From NCBI GenBank assembly GCA_948144175.1, contig CANXME010002309.1, forward strand, positions 62,001-126,000: 64,000 nucleotides of DNA. Direction: 5' to 3'. This document shows positions 40,575 to 50,410 of this stretch, piece after piece. This stretch comes from Closterium sp. NIES-65. Taxonomy: Eukaryota; Streptophyta; Zygnematophyceae; Desmidiales; Closteriaceae. Positions within the stretch are counted from its first letter, which is position 1. Each line of letters begins with the position of its first letter. Made by a program: the position numbers and the translations under genes. The notes below the pieces were generated by a model. The model saw only the letters and a program-made list of their open reading frames with translations, was not told the origin of the DNA and made no database searches.

Positions 40575-41370
40575 TGTCAAATCATAATGTTCTGTAGGCT
40601 GTAGTGGGGTAGCCTATATGGGGTACACATTTCTAGGGTTGAATATTTGTACCACATTCCATTCCTTAGTGCATTCATTCTCGTTTCAGTTTTCACATGG
40701 TATCGAGCAGGTTCCCTCGTGGGAACTGTGCCTAGGGCCCACCAAGTCGAAAGTTTTTTTTTCCTGCCCGGAGCGCGCTCTGCCCGAGTCGCGCTCCCTT
40801 CTCTGACTTCGTCGAGCCGCCCTAGCGGCCAAGTCGCGCCGCCTTAGCGGCCCCTGATTCGTCGCCCTAGCGACCCCGTCGCCCTACCTACGGCCCCGGC
40901 CCCGTCGCCCTACCTGCGCCTCGGCCCCGTCGCCCTACCTGCGCCCCGGCCCCGTCGACCTACCTGCGCCCCGGCCCCGTCGCCCTACCAACGACCCCGG
41001 CCCCGTCGCCCCCCCCCTTGCAACCCTGGCCCCGTCGCCATACCTGCGGCCCCGGCCCTAGCCCCGTCGCCCTACCTGTGCCCCGGCCCCGGCCCCGTCG
41101 CCCCACTTACGACCCCGGCCCCGTCGCCCCACCTCCGACCCCGGCCCCGTCGCCCTACCTGCGCCCCGGCCCTGTCGCCCTACCTGCGCACCGGCCCCGT
41201 CGCCCTACCGTCGACCCGGCCCCGTCGCCCTACCTACGGCCCGGCCCCAGCCCCGTCGCCCTGCCTACGGCCCGGCCCCGTTGCCCTACCTACGACCCGG
41301 CCTTGTCCCCCTACCTACGGCCCGGCCCCGGCCCCGTCACCCTACCTACGGCCCGGCCCCGGGTCAGGCT
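40575..41370 (+). mobile_element. Copia-5: truncated 5' end of a copia element
   Basis: A 123-bp LTR (40575-40697, TGTCAAATCATAATG...TTTTCACA) close in sequence to the Copia-4 LTR, followed by a primer-binding site TGGTATCGAGCAGG and a leader of CCCCGTCGCCCTACCTGCG-type units (40825-41360). It stops before any gag. No 3' LTR and no second TSD copy in the window, so this is a 5' fragment left by deletion or an aborted insertion. Confidence 0.82.
40698..40785 (+). promoter_or_regulatory. Copia-5 primer-binding site, hairpin and palindrome
   Basis: TGGTATCGAGCAG, GTTCCC-TCGT-GGGAAC (40711-40726), AGGGCCCACC, oligo(T), CCTGCCCG and GAGCGCGCTC (40771-40780): the full series of leader signals. Confidence 0.8.
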
Positions 41371-41611
41371 ACACAAAGCTCTATGGCGAATGTGTTGTTA
41401 CGTCACAATCTCTTTTAATACATCCTCACCTCCCTCCCTTCCCCCACCTCTCCTCCCCCGTCCCTCCCTTCCCCCCCAACTCTCCTCCCCCGTCCCTCCC
41501 TTCCCCCCCCACTCCCCCTCTCGCATCACGAGCTCCATACCCCATTTCAAACTCCATACCCCATTTCAAACTCCCCCAATTTTCTGTTCTCCCGCTTTGT
41601 CATCCTTCCAG
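41371..41611 (+). other. Intron or 5' flank before the small cysteine protein gene
   Basis: Pyrimidine-rich, with two copies of a TCTCCTCCCCCGTCCCTCCC-type unit and a short direct repeat (CCATACCCCATTTCAAACTC). It ends CATCCTTCCAG, a good 3' splice site. Confidence 0.55.
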
Positions 41612-42100
41612 GATATGTCCCAACCGTCTCCTCGGCGAGTTTCACCTTCTACAACCTGCCCAAGTATGACTTAACACCCAACACCTACACTCTGCGCGTG
41701 ATCTACAACGGCTGCACCAACCTGCCTACGTCTATTGGTTACTACGTCCAGTCATACTGGCGAGTGGACCGTGCACCGGGAGGAATTGGAAACTGCAAGA
41801 CTATCTACGTGTATCGCTATCCTAACTGTGCTGGATCGCCCATTGCTCAGCTCCCGTACCTGTCACTGGGCAGCATCACTGCACAGGGTGTTCCGTAAGT
41901 CATACACCCAATCTTTTTTTCCCATACATTTGTCTCATTCCTGCTTCGCTATAAACTCCTCGTTGGTTCTGGAAGCCACTCAGTCCCATGCACACCCACT
42001 TCTCTTGTGCATTCACGTTTTCCTCCACCTATCCGTTTGTTTTTGACCCGCTAACAGATACACTTCAGCTGACATGCTGTCTTTCAAGTGTATCCGCTAA
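41612..42100 (+). CDS. Last two exons of a small cysteine-containing protein, unknown function
   Basis: Exon 41612-41894 follows a pyrimidine tract and AG. It ends GTTCC before GTAAGT. The intron ends CTAACAG with a branch-like CTAAC, and exon 42058-42100 ends in TAA. Joined reading: YVPTVSSASFTFYNLPKYDL through YTLRVIYNGCTN, YYVQSYWRVDRAPGG, NCKTIYVYRYPNCAG to DMLSFKCIR. About 108 residues are visible, with four cysteines and many tyrosines in a beta-strand-like pattern, which suggests an extracellular domain; no family recognised. The 5' exons (perhaps a signal peptide) are not found; Copia-5 and the Helitron lie upstream. It is the only gene here not linked to a mobile element. Confidence 0.68.
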
Positions 42101-43162
42101 GTCACTAGCTTGTGGAGATGCTTCTATGAAGACCAAGAAGTCAAGACTCCAAATGAAATAATGCTCCTTCTCAAGGCAAGAAGGCAGCAGGGAATGAGTC
42201 TGAAGACAGGCCTTCGAAGTGGTGCCGTTAATCCGGCTTGATTTAACCAGGGAAATGAAGTTCTTGCTGTCTAGTCTGCTCTACCTCTCTTCCCCACCCA
42301 CTTACATATGGGTGTGTAGGTGTGGATGGGTAGTTGTGTGAGTGTGAGTGTGTGTGGAGCATGCATATGAATACTAATGTAAAAGTGCATGCAGTAATAC
42401 CGCTAGTGTTTTTTTTTTTTTTTAAGAGCTCCATATTGACCTCCATTCTCACCTTGAATGTTGGTACAAAGCTCTACATGTGCGTTTGGGCAGGCTAAAG
42501 CGAACTCCTTTTTTATTTCACTTGGACGAAACATCGGTATGGTATGTGGAAAGCTCAGCAATCTGCTATGTGCCTCTGATAGAGAATGATTACAAGGGCC
42601 ACCCAAGCAAATGTCAAGTACCCAGCTCATGACACATCGAAGTTGACGATGCAATTGGCTCAATTTGCTTGTGCAAACCCGCGCAGCACGGATCCAACAT
42701 GCTGACTGGGTTGATTTGAAGAATGAAATGGCTCAGGGCCGATATGGCCCTTTCGTAGGCGGTAGTGGCTCATCATATCGTTCTGCCTGGTTACAATCAC
42801 ATGTTACCACTCCATGGCAGCCCCATAGCAGCCCCATAGCAATAATACATAATAGTATTGAATATTTGTGGAGTCCGATGTGACGCAATCGGGAATGGAA
42901 AACAAATGAAGGAAAACGCAATAGTATAGCTTGAGAAGGAAAACAAATGAAGCCTAAGGGAATTGAGGGCCACAAAACAAGCAGCACTGTTTGTTATCAG
43001 TGTAATAATAATACACGGTACGGTACAAGAGAGAAGGAAAAGGAAGAGAAACAATAATATCGTAGAGCAGAAAGTGGTACTACGGTATAACGCAGAGTGT
43101 GGACAACAAAGGGAGTGACAATAACAAGAGGGGAGAAGAAACCCCCCCACAGCCCCCCCAAG
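42101..43162. other. Host-like non-coding region
   Basis: Probably the 3' untranslated region of the preceding gene followed by intergenic sequence, with a T17 run (42407-42423). Only short unsupported frames on either strand. The last bases (CCCCCCCACAGCCCCCCCA) adjoin Copia-6. Confidence 0.5.
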
Positions 43163-43272
43163 TGTCAGAATGAGGAATGAGTGTTGCATTGATGTTGGTT
43201 GGGGTACATATGACAAACCCTAACTTCTGTACCCCCTAAGACAAACCTCACTACAGGCTACAACATTTGACA
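43163..43272 (-). repeat. Copia-6 3' LTR
   Basis: 110 bp, TGTCAGAATGAGG...CATTTGACA. Several differences from the other LTR lie in the first 50 bp. Confidence 0.9.
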
Positions 43273-43400
43273 CACCCCCATAGCCTAAGTGAGGGGTGTC
43301 TAGCAAAAACAAAAAGAGTACGGTCACAAGACCAGTCCAAAAGAAAACAAAGCTCAGGGTGGATCACAACGTCACCACACACTCTGAGCACAAGCAACAG
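43273..43400 (-). promoter_or_regulatory. Copia-6 polypurine tract and conserved block
   Basis: Minus sense GGCTATGGGGGTG beside the LTR. AAGCTCAGGGTGGATCACAA (43350 on) is the block shared by all short-LTR families. Confidence 0.78.
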
Positions 43401-43475
43401 TGGCCACAAGGCCAGTCCAAGAGATCACAAGTATATATAGTAAATGTACAGACGAAGCAGGCAATAAACTCAAGT

Positions 43476-46400
43476 CTACGCATGACTAGAACCTGTGTCA
43501 ACAAGGCCTAACTGCACACAACACCTCTGGTGGTCACAAGGCGGAAGCGCCTTGGTGAAGATGTCTGCAGTGTTGGCCTCGGACTCTACGAACTCGAAGC
43601 GAGCCTGTCCACGCCTCTGCAACTCTCGCAGAAGAAAGTACCTGACGTGAATGTGCTTCACTCTGCTCTCCAGTCGCGGCTCACGACAGAGGAGGATCGA
43701 CGCCTTGTTGTCAGTAAACAAGGTCAGTGCAGAGCTCGGCCGCTCACCAAGGTCAGTGAGCAAGAAGGTCAACCACCGCAACTCATGTGCCGCCATGGCA
43801 CCAGCGTAAATCTCAGCCTCAGCTGTAGAGGTCGAGACAGAAGAGGAGCGCGTGGAACGCCAGGAAACAGCTCCAGAACCCAGACTGAAACAGTACCCCT
43901 GAGTAGACCTGTGAGTCTCAGCGTCGTCAGCGTAAGAGGAGTCACAGTGACCAGTGAGTACGACAGACTGCTGCCCTCCAAGAACTAGCCCCACGCCTGA
44001 TGTAGTCGCTAGGTACTTCGCCACCCTCACAGCTGCCGTCCAGTGAACAGGACGGTGTCTCCCTGGCGCAACAAAGCGCGCAAGGATGCTGAGAGGGAAG
44101 GCGAGGTCCGGGCGAGTACAAGTCATCAGGTACATGAGGCAACCCACAAGCTCTGCGTAGGGACCACTAGGCTCAAACGGCTCGTCAGGAAAGGGACCAG
44201 TGAGTCTGTGGTCAACAGCTAGAGGTGTGCGCTGTACGGTGGAGTGCTGAAGCCCGAACCGCTGAAGGACCTGCTGCACCATGTGTGACTGTGAGAGTGT
44301 AATGGTGCGAGCGGCTCTGTCCCTGGTGATCTGCAGGCCAAGGTAGTGGCGCAGCTCACCAAGATCAGTGCACGTGTGTCTCTTCTGCAGTTCGGACTTC
44401 ACGTCTGCCAAAGCAACCCTGTCCGGAGTGGCGAAAACGAGGTCGTCGACGTAAACCAGAACAAAGAACGGTGTGGAGCCACGACGAACGAACAGCGACG
44501 GGTCGGCAGAAGACGGCTGGAACCCAAGGTCAGAGAGGGTAGAACGCAGAGTGTCGTGCCACTCACGAGGGGCCTGGCGAAGACCGTAAACAGGTCGCCT
44601 CAGCCTCCACTGGGTCCCAGGAGGGAAGGTGCCAGTGAAGGCCGAGGGACGACGCAACCAGACCTCCTCGTGTAGGCTGCCCTGAAGGAAAGCAGTGGAG
44701 AAGTCAAGAGAGTGTAACTCGTAGTCTCTCTGTGCTGCTACGTGTAGTAACACCCGAAGAGTGGTCATCTTCGGGGTAGGTGCGAAGGTCTGAAAGAAGT
44801 CAACTCCCTCGCGCTGACTGAAACCTCTAGCCACGTAGCGCGCCTTGAAGACCGGGGGAGATCCCGGTGGCCGCTTCACCCTGTAGATCCACATGCCGTC
44901 GACTACGTTCGCCCCAGGGGGGGGAACCTCATCGACGTAGGTGCCTGTGGATCTGTAAGAGGCCATCTCTGCGTCCATGGCAGCTCTCCACTGAGAGGCC
45001 CAAGGCCCTGACACTGCCTCAGCGTAAGTGCGAGGAGTCGGAATGTCAAGGGCGTCGGGGTCACCCTCAGGGGCGAGGAGCATGGCACAGAGATGAGGGG
45101 AAGCGGCCGCCAGGAACTCTAGCTCAAACTGCCTGTCCTCTAGGGCGTCACGGCCAAGGGCAGACACACCCCCGACGGCCAGAGGACTGGTAGGAGGAGC
45201 AGCCACAAGCGTGGTGGCGTAGTCAAGGCGGCGGGTAGAGGCAAAGTCAGTAACTGCGGCAGTAAGAGCGGACACAGAGGACACAGAGGCACGAGGGTGA
45301 GTAACAAGAGAGGCGAGAACACGAGAGAGAACAGGACGGTACGTGCGGTAGTAGTCAGTGACAGGAGTAGGGAGCGACACAGTGAGGGCCGACTCAGGAG
45401 GAGACGGAAGCACAGACTGAGACGGACGAGGTGGACTAGAAAGAAGGAAGGCAGTACGAAGGTCAGTGAAGGGAACAGGAGACGAGGGACGAGCACGAGG
45501 GGAGCGACGAGTAGCCCAAGAACGAGACGGAGGAGGAGAGGACAAAGGCGGAGAACTGGGGAAAACAGCGGGGGAGGAGTTAGGAGGAGGAAACGTGGGA
45601 CCGTAGACAGGAGGAGAGGCGGAGGAGGGAGGAGAAGGGGAGGGGAGACCAAGGGTCCGAAGACCCGAGACAGGAGGAGGAAGTGGCTGCTGCTGCTGCT
45701 GCTGCGACTGCTGCTGCTGCGGAAGCGGCTGCTGCTGGGACTGCTGCTCCTGCGGGTCCAGCTGCTGCTGCTGCTGCTGCTGCTCCTGCGGCTCCAGCTG
45801 CTGCTGCTGCTCCTCCAGCCGCTTTAACTCCCTCTCCTCTCTCTCCAACGCCAGCTGCTCGTCACGGGCACGGCGAACACGAGCCTGGTGCCTAGTCGGG
45901 TAGGGGTGGGGGGGCGGAGTAGTGTCCGAAGCAGCGGTAGCTCCAGAGTCCACCCCCGAAGAACCAGGCGCACCACCCCCAGAGGCAGCACTAACACCAG
46001 CTCCAGACCCAGGCTCACCAGAACCCAAAGGAGGCGCACTCTCACCCCCAGTGTCCGCGCGACCAGCACCAGCTCCCGGACGACAAGAGTCCTCTGCACC
46101 CACCGGGTCAGCTCCAACTCCAGAATCAGAAACTCCAGCTCCAACTCCAGCTCCAACCCCAGCACCCCCAGAACCAGAAATTCCAGTGCCAACTCCAGCT
46201 CCAACCCCAGCTCCAACTCCAGCTCCAACTCCACCACCCCCAGAACCAGAAACCGGTACAGGAACAGGCACAGCACCAACCTCTCGAGAGCTAGCACCTG
46301 CGGCACGCTGCGAGGAGGACTGTGGGGAGGGAGGCTGTACCGGAGAGGCTACCGAAGGAGGAGGGGTAGCCTGGGACACACCCGACGGGGCTGGACCAGG

Positions 46401-48479
46401 GGGGGGAGGCTGTACCGGGGGAACAGGAGGGGGAGCGGCAGTCAGGAAGAGGGGGGGAGGAGGAACCTGGAGACCTCGACTGGGGTACCTGACGTAGTAC
46501 GGAGTGGACTCCTCGAAACGGACGTCACGGGAGTCAAAGAACCGGTGAGAGGGAGGGTGGTAAAAGGTGAAGTCAGAGGAGTCCTCAGGGAAACCAAGGA
46601 AGACACAGGGGACGGCACGAGGCGAGAGCTTGTCCGCGGAGGTGTCGCGGACAAGAGCCAAGCACCCCCAGACACGAAACCGCGACGCAACACCAGGGGA
46701 CCCTGTCCAAAGACTGGTCGGTGAAACCTCTGGTCGAGAGACACGTGGCCAGAGGTTCAGCTGGTGCGCGGCGTACCTGACCGCGTAGGGCCACAGAAAA
46801 TGGGGGGCACAGGCGTGAGTCAGGGAGGTGCGGGCGATCTCCATGACCAGGCCTATGCGGCGCTCAGCAACCCCATTCTGCTGTGGGGACTCTGGAAGCG
46901 TCCAGGACTGACGAATGCCCTGCTCGCGACAGAATCCAGCGAGAATGCCGGAGCGAAACTCACCCCCACGGTCGGAGTGGAGGCAGCTGACACGACGACC
47001 ACGAGTGTCCTCGGTGATGAGCAACCACCTGATCAGCGTAGAAGTCACCTCAGACTTCTTTGCCAGAGGGAACACTGTGGTGTAGCGGGAGAAGTCGTCA
47101 ACGACCACCAGAAAGTAGCGCTCACGCTCAGGGCCTAGACGAGGGGCGGGGCCCCAGACGTCCAAGTGAAGCGTCTCAAAAGGCTCGGTGGCCGGACGAA
47201 GGGAGGAGGAGTGAGGGGCGGTGCGCAGCCGACCCTCGACGCAGGGACCACACGGCGGCGCAAGCGAAGGCGGCAGCGACGGCAAGACACGTGGGAGGCC
47301 TAGGACAAGACGCTGACTAGACATAGCGCGCAGACGAGGAAGGGACGGGTGCCCCATCCGGTGGTGCCACAGAACGGTGGGGTGGGCAAGCGACCGGCAG
47401 GAGCACGACGCAGCGACTGGAGCAGACGGAGGAACCTGACACGACACAGACACCTGGGGGGACGAAGCAACCTGGTGAGACGCGGGGACCCGAACGGGGG
47501 GGGGAACCGGGGGCAGTGGCAGTAGGGGCGGCTGCTGGTGCGACCGCTGGCGCAGCTGCTGCTGCTGCTGCTGCTGCTGCGGCTGCGGCTGCTGCTGCTG
47601 CTGCGGCTGCTGCTGCGGCGCACGCGGGCCAGTGTGAAGAGTGTAGAGACCTGAGCCCGGCTCAGCAGTGAAGGTAGCAAGAGGCTGGTAAGAGTCTCCG
47701 TCAACACACACCGCAGTCTCTCTAGAAGGCTCAAACCACACACCCACGTGCTGACTCACGAGGGGTCGCACGCCCACCAAGTTCCGGGAGAACGAGGGGA
47801 CGTGAAACCCAGTGAGAGACCCGGAAGGAGCAGCAGGACACGGTAAAGTGGTAGTGTGACGTGCAGTGACTGGTCCCGTAGTGGGATCAGCCAAAGCCAC
47901 AGAAACAGGCGCAGGAAGTGGTGTAAGTGTCGTGCTGTCCCGGAAGAAGCAGTGTGAGGCTCCAGAGTCCAGCGTGAACGACAGCGAAGCGTCCTCTGAG
48001 GTAGTCGCTGGTCTAGAGTCTACACAAGAACCTACACTAGCAACAGGCAACTGAGCAAGACTAGCACCTAAGCTAACAACACCAGAGTAAACAGAGTCAG
48101 AAACACTAGAGTCAACAACAGCATACATAGCATGAGGAGCACCAATCAGATCAACTAACTGCTCAGCAGACATGCCCCACAGAGCGAAGCCGTAGCGCTG
48201 AACCAGAGGAAGCCAGTCAAGAGCAGGACCGCCAACCCCGTAGGCCAACCGGACCGTGTCAGTGAGCTGAGCAAAGCACTGACCAGGGGGGTGAAAGCGG
48301 CCACAAGGGTGGCCCCGACGAGGACCTGTCAGAACCTGATAGGTGCAGGGAGGGTAAGAAGCACCGCGCTGGGGCTGACGCAGCCCCGACCCCGGAGCCA
48401 GCTGCTGACGCTGCTGCTGCTGAGGCTGGCGGGAGGAAAGGGGCTGCTGCTGCTGCTGAAGGTGCTGCTGACGCTGAGC
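43476..48479 (-). CDS. Copia-6 Gag tail, protease, integrase, RT, RNase H (open)
   Basis: Open from just after a TAG at 48480 to TAG at 43476; the first ATG in frame is at 48248. Gag tail: Gln-rich run, then CTYQVLTGPRRGHPCGRFHP with a C-x13-C-x3-H-x4-C cluster. Protease FTLDSGASHCFFRD. Integrase HHRMGHPSL, CGPCVEG, LHLDVWGP, LHSDRGGEF, QQNGVAERR. Linker with long Gln runs and GAGVGAGV repeats. Reverse transcriptase GMWIYRVKR, LDFSTAFLQG, VLVYVDDLVFATPD. RNase H TGHCDSSYADD, EAEIYAGAM, FTDNKASIL. All catalytic motifs are present. The only barrier to a full polyprotein is upstream in gag. Confidence 0.9.
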   Translation of the reverse strand, partial: AQRQQHLQQQQQPLSSRQPQQQQRQQLAPGSGLRQPQRGASYPPCTYQVLTGPRRGHPCGRFHPPGQCFAQLTDTVRLAYGVGGPALDWLPLVQRYGFALWGMSAEQLVDLIGAPHAMYAVVDSSVSDSVYSGVVSLGASLAQLPVASVGSCVDSRPATTSEDASLSFTLDSGASHCFFRDSTTLTPLPAPVSVALADPTTGPVTARHTTTLPCPAAPSGSLTGFHVPSFSRNLVGVRPLVSQHVGVWFEPSRETAVCVDGDSYQPLATFTAEPGSGLYTLHTGPRAPQQQPQQQQQPQPQQQQQQQQLRQRSHQQPPLLPLPPVPPPVRVPASHQVASSPQVSVSCQVPPSAPVAASCSCRSLAHPTVLWHHRMGHPSLPRLRAMSSQRLVLGLPRVLPSLPPSLAPPCGPCVEGRLRTAPHSSSLRPATEPFETLHLDVWGPAPRLGPERERYFLVVVDDFSRYTTVFPLAKKSEVTSTLIRWLLITEDTRGRRVSCLHSDRGGEFRSGILAGFCREQGIRQSWTLPESPQQNGVAERRIGLVMEIARTSLTHACAPHFLWPYAVRYAAHQLNLWPRVSRPEVSPTSLWTGSPGVASRFRVWGCLALVRDTSADKLSPRAVPCVFLGFPEDSSDFTFYHPPSHRFFDSRDVRFEESTPYYVRYPSRGLQVPPPPLFLTAAPPPVPPVQPPPPGPAPSGVSQATPPPSVASPVQPPSPQSSSQRAAGASSREVGAVPVPVPVSGSGGGGVGAGVGAGVGAGVGTGISGSGGAGVGAGVGAGVSDSGVGADPVGAEDSCRPGAGAGRADTGGESAPPLGSGEPGSGAGVSAASGGGAPGSSGVDSGATAASDTTPPPHPYPTRHQARVRRARDEQLALEREERELKRLEEQQQQLEPQEQQQQQQQLDPQEQQSQQQPLPQQQQSQQQQQQPLPPPVSGLRTLGLPSPSPPSSASPPVYGPTFPPPNSSPAVFPSSPPLSSPPPSRSWATRRSPRARPSSPVPFTDLRTAFLLSSPPRPSQSVLPSPPESALTVSLPTPVTDYYRTYRPVLSRVLASLVTHPRASVSSVSALTAAVTDFASTRRLDYATTLVAAPPTSPLAVGGVSALGRDALEDRQFELEFLAAASPHLCAMLLAPEGDPDALDIPTPRTYAEAVSGPWASQWRAAMDAEMASYRSTGTYVDEVPPPGANVVDGMWIYRVKRPPGSPPVFKARYVARGFSQREGVDFFQTFAPTPKMTTLRVLLHVAAQRDYELHSLDFSTAFLQGSLHEEVWLRRPSAFTGTFPPGTQWRLRRPVYGLRQAPREWHDTLRSTLSDLGFQPSSADPSLFVRRGSTPFFVLVYVDDLVFATPDRVALADVKSELQKRHTCTDLGELRHYLGLQITRDRAARTITLSQSHMVQQVLQRFGLQHSTVQRTPLAVDHRLTGPFPDEPFEPSGPYAELVGCLMYLMTCTRPDLAFPLSILARFVAPGRHRPVHWTAAVRVAKYLATTSGVGLVLGGQQSVVLTGHCDSSYADDAETHRSTQGYCFSLGSGAVSWRSTRSSSVSTSTAEAEIYAGAMAAHELRWLTFLLTDLGERPSSALTLFTDNKASILLCREPRLESRVKHIHVRYFLLRELQRRGQARFEFVESEANTADIFTKALPPCDHQRCCVQLGLVDTGSSHA

Positions 48480-49510
48480 CTAGTACCACGCCGCTGCTCC
48501 ACCTAGCGGGGTCGGCAGTACAGGAGGCGACTGACGAGCTCGGGGGTCGCCGCCACCAGCAGGCGCAGTGGAGTCACCAGCCGCTGCACGAGGGGTCTCT
48601 CCAGACGCTGCACTCCCACCACCGCCAGTCGCAACAGCACCCCCACTACCTCCGCTACCTCCACCTCCACCTCCACCAGAACTACCTTTCTTGCCCCCCT
48701 TGCCGCGGGACCGCGACGCAGTCGTAACAGCAGCCGCAGTCGCGTCAGTAGCGGCAGTGGCGAGAGAGGAAGTGAAGGTGGGTAACTGCGGGACTGTGCA
48801 CCCGTGGAAGAGTGGGGGGGACATAGTACCAGAGGCGGTAGCTACCGAGCGAAGGTTGCTCTCGACGTCCTTGAGTGCAGACTCAAGGACCTCAATAGTC
48901 AGCTCACTAGGGTGCTTCAGCAGAAGCGCGTCACGAACGGAGGCTAGGCGGTCAGGGAGGCTAGTGGCGATGAAATAGACAGTAATCGCCATGGGGGGAG
49001 GAAGCAGTGCAAGCTGTGCCTCAGTGCAAGCAGCGCGGTAACTAGCGTCGAGCGAGCGGAGGTGAGCGATCAAGTCAGCAGAGCGCTCAAACGAGGCGAG
49101 ATCAGGAAACAGGAAGGGAGGAAAAGACGGCCAAGAGAGACAGTAGCGGGAGTAGAGTAGCGGGCCTTAATCGCAGTGAGGTACGCAGCAGCGGTGCGAA
49201 CCTGAGTAAAGTGGACCTCCTCTGACTCAGGGAGGAGGCTGCTGAGTGCGATGCAGGCCGCAGCGTCACGCGACGTCCAAGCCGTCCGGTCAGCGCGCTG
49301 ACGGGCAAAGCGAGCCGTAGCAGCGTTGTCAGGGGCAGAGCCTAAAGCTGTAGGCTCGGGGGGCTCGGGGAGGTCACCAGTAGCGTGCGACCAGAGGGTC
49401 TCGCCCCCCTGGACCTGACTCTCTAACAGACGGCGAGCGCGAAGAAGCTAGACGGAAAAGTCAAGTGGTCTACCGTCAGCGTCGAAACGAAGAACTCGCG
49501 GAGTCGCCAT
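48480..49510 (-). pseudogene. Copia-6 gag N-terminal region (stops and frameshift)
   Basis: ATG at 49510 (MATPRVLRFDADGRPLDFSV). A TAG near 49451 stands where relatives have Trp (VWLDD). A frame change lies near 49120. The second half, open from 49073, reads MIAHLRSLDASYRAACTEA, ITVYFIATSLPDRLASVRD and a Ser/Gly-rich tract, to AAAWY then TAG at 48480-48482. After the TAG the frame continues into pol. Confidence 0.85.
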
Positions 49511-50209
49511 AGTGAGAACTAACGCGAACGAACAGGCGAGTAACAACCGGGGAGAAGAGGCAAATTAGGGTTCAGGTGGGAAGGGGACTCAGTCGCAGCG
49601 GAAGAGCGGGCTAGGGCGACGGGCCAGGGCGTAGGGTAGGGCGACGGGCTAGGGCGTAGGGTAGGGCGACGGGCCAGGGCGTAGGGTAGGGCGACGGGCC
49701 AGGGCGTAGGGTAGGGCGACGGGCCAGGGCGTAGGGTAGGGCGACGGGCCAGGGCGTAGGGACGGGACAGGGCGACGCGACGGGGCAGGGCGGCGCGATG
49801 GGGCAGGGTGACGGGACGGGGCAGGGCGACGCGACGGGGCAGGGCGACGCGACGGGGCAGGGTGACGGGACGGGGCAGGGCGACGCGACGGGGCAGGGCG
49901 ACGGGACGGGGCAGGGCGACGCGACGGGGCAGGGCGACGCGACGGGACAGGGCGACGGGACGGGGGGGAAAGGGCGGGCACGACGTGACGGGGGGAACGG
50001 GCGCGACGCGACGGGGGGAAAGAGCGCTAGGCGACGGGGGGAAAGGGCGCGACGCGACGGGGGGGGGGGGGGGAAGGGCGCTAGGCGACGGGGAGAAAGG
50101 GCGCTAAGCGACGGGGGAGAGGGCGCTAGGCTCGGTACTAGGCGCGGTAACAACGGAACCGGTACGAACGAGAGGTAGGATCAGGCTCGGGAGGGACGAA
50201 CGGAGAACG
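49511..50209 (-). repeat. Copia-6 leader with minisatellites
   Basis: Untranslated. GCAGCGGAAG at 49595-49604. Then 25-bp units GGGTAGGGCGACGGGCCAGG (49620-49760), 15-bp units GACGGGGCAGGGCGA (49765-49960) and GGGGGGAAAGGGCG-type units (49960-50130). Confidence 0.75.
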
Positions 50210-50250
50210 GAGGAACGGGATCCCACAGGATCCTAACCTAGCTGATACCA
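50210..50250 (-). promoter_or_regulatory. Copia-6 primer-binding site and hairpin
   Basis: Minus sense TGGTATCAGCTAGG directly after the LTR, then GGATCC-TGTG-GGATCC (50218-50233), a perfect 6-bp stem and 4-nt loop with sequence unlike its relatives. Confidence 0.78.
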
Positions 50251-50360
50251 TGTCAAAATGAGGAATGATGATGCCATTGATGCTGGTTGGGGTACATATA
50301 ACAAACCCTAACTTCTGTACCCCCTAAGACAAACCTCACTACAGGCTACAACATTTGACA
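50251..50360 (-). repeat. Copia-6 5' LTR
   Basis: 110 bp, TGTCAAAATGAGG...CATTTGACA. Confidence 0.9.
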
Positions 50361-50410
50361 GGCCCCCCTACCCCCCAATCCTCCTCACAGCCCCCCACAG
50401 CCCCCCAGAC

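Larger units (their letters stand above)
43163..50360 (-). mobile_element. Copia-6: Ty1/copia element with intact pol, no TSD
   Basis: 110-bp LTRs at 43163-43272 and 50251-50360. Minus-strand order: 5' LTR, primer-binding site TGGTATCAGCTAGG, GGATCC hairpin, GC-rich leader, gag, pol, conserved block, polypurine tract, 3' LTR. The flanks CCAAG and GGCCC do not match. It is a subfamily distinct from Copia-1/4/7/8, with Gln-rich instead of Gly/Ala linkers. Confidence 0.92.

Noticed and set aside
42403..42663. 86-codon minus-strand ORF next to the small protein gene
   Set aside because: It starts from poly-T-derived lysines at one end, has no domain, and lies where a 3' untranslated region is expected.
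43158..43162. CCAAG as TSD of Copia-6
   Set aside because: The other flank is GGCCC; no 5-bp match even with one-base shifts of the LTR end.
49611..50153. Pro/Ser/Arg repeat ORFs in the Copia-6 leader
   Set aside because: Minisatellite shadow frames between LTR and gag; the leader is expected to be untranslated.
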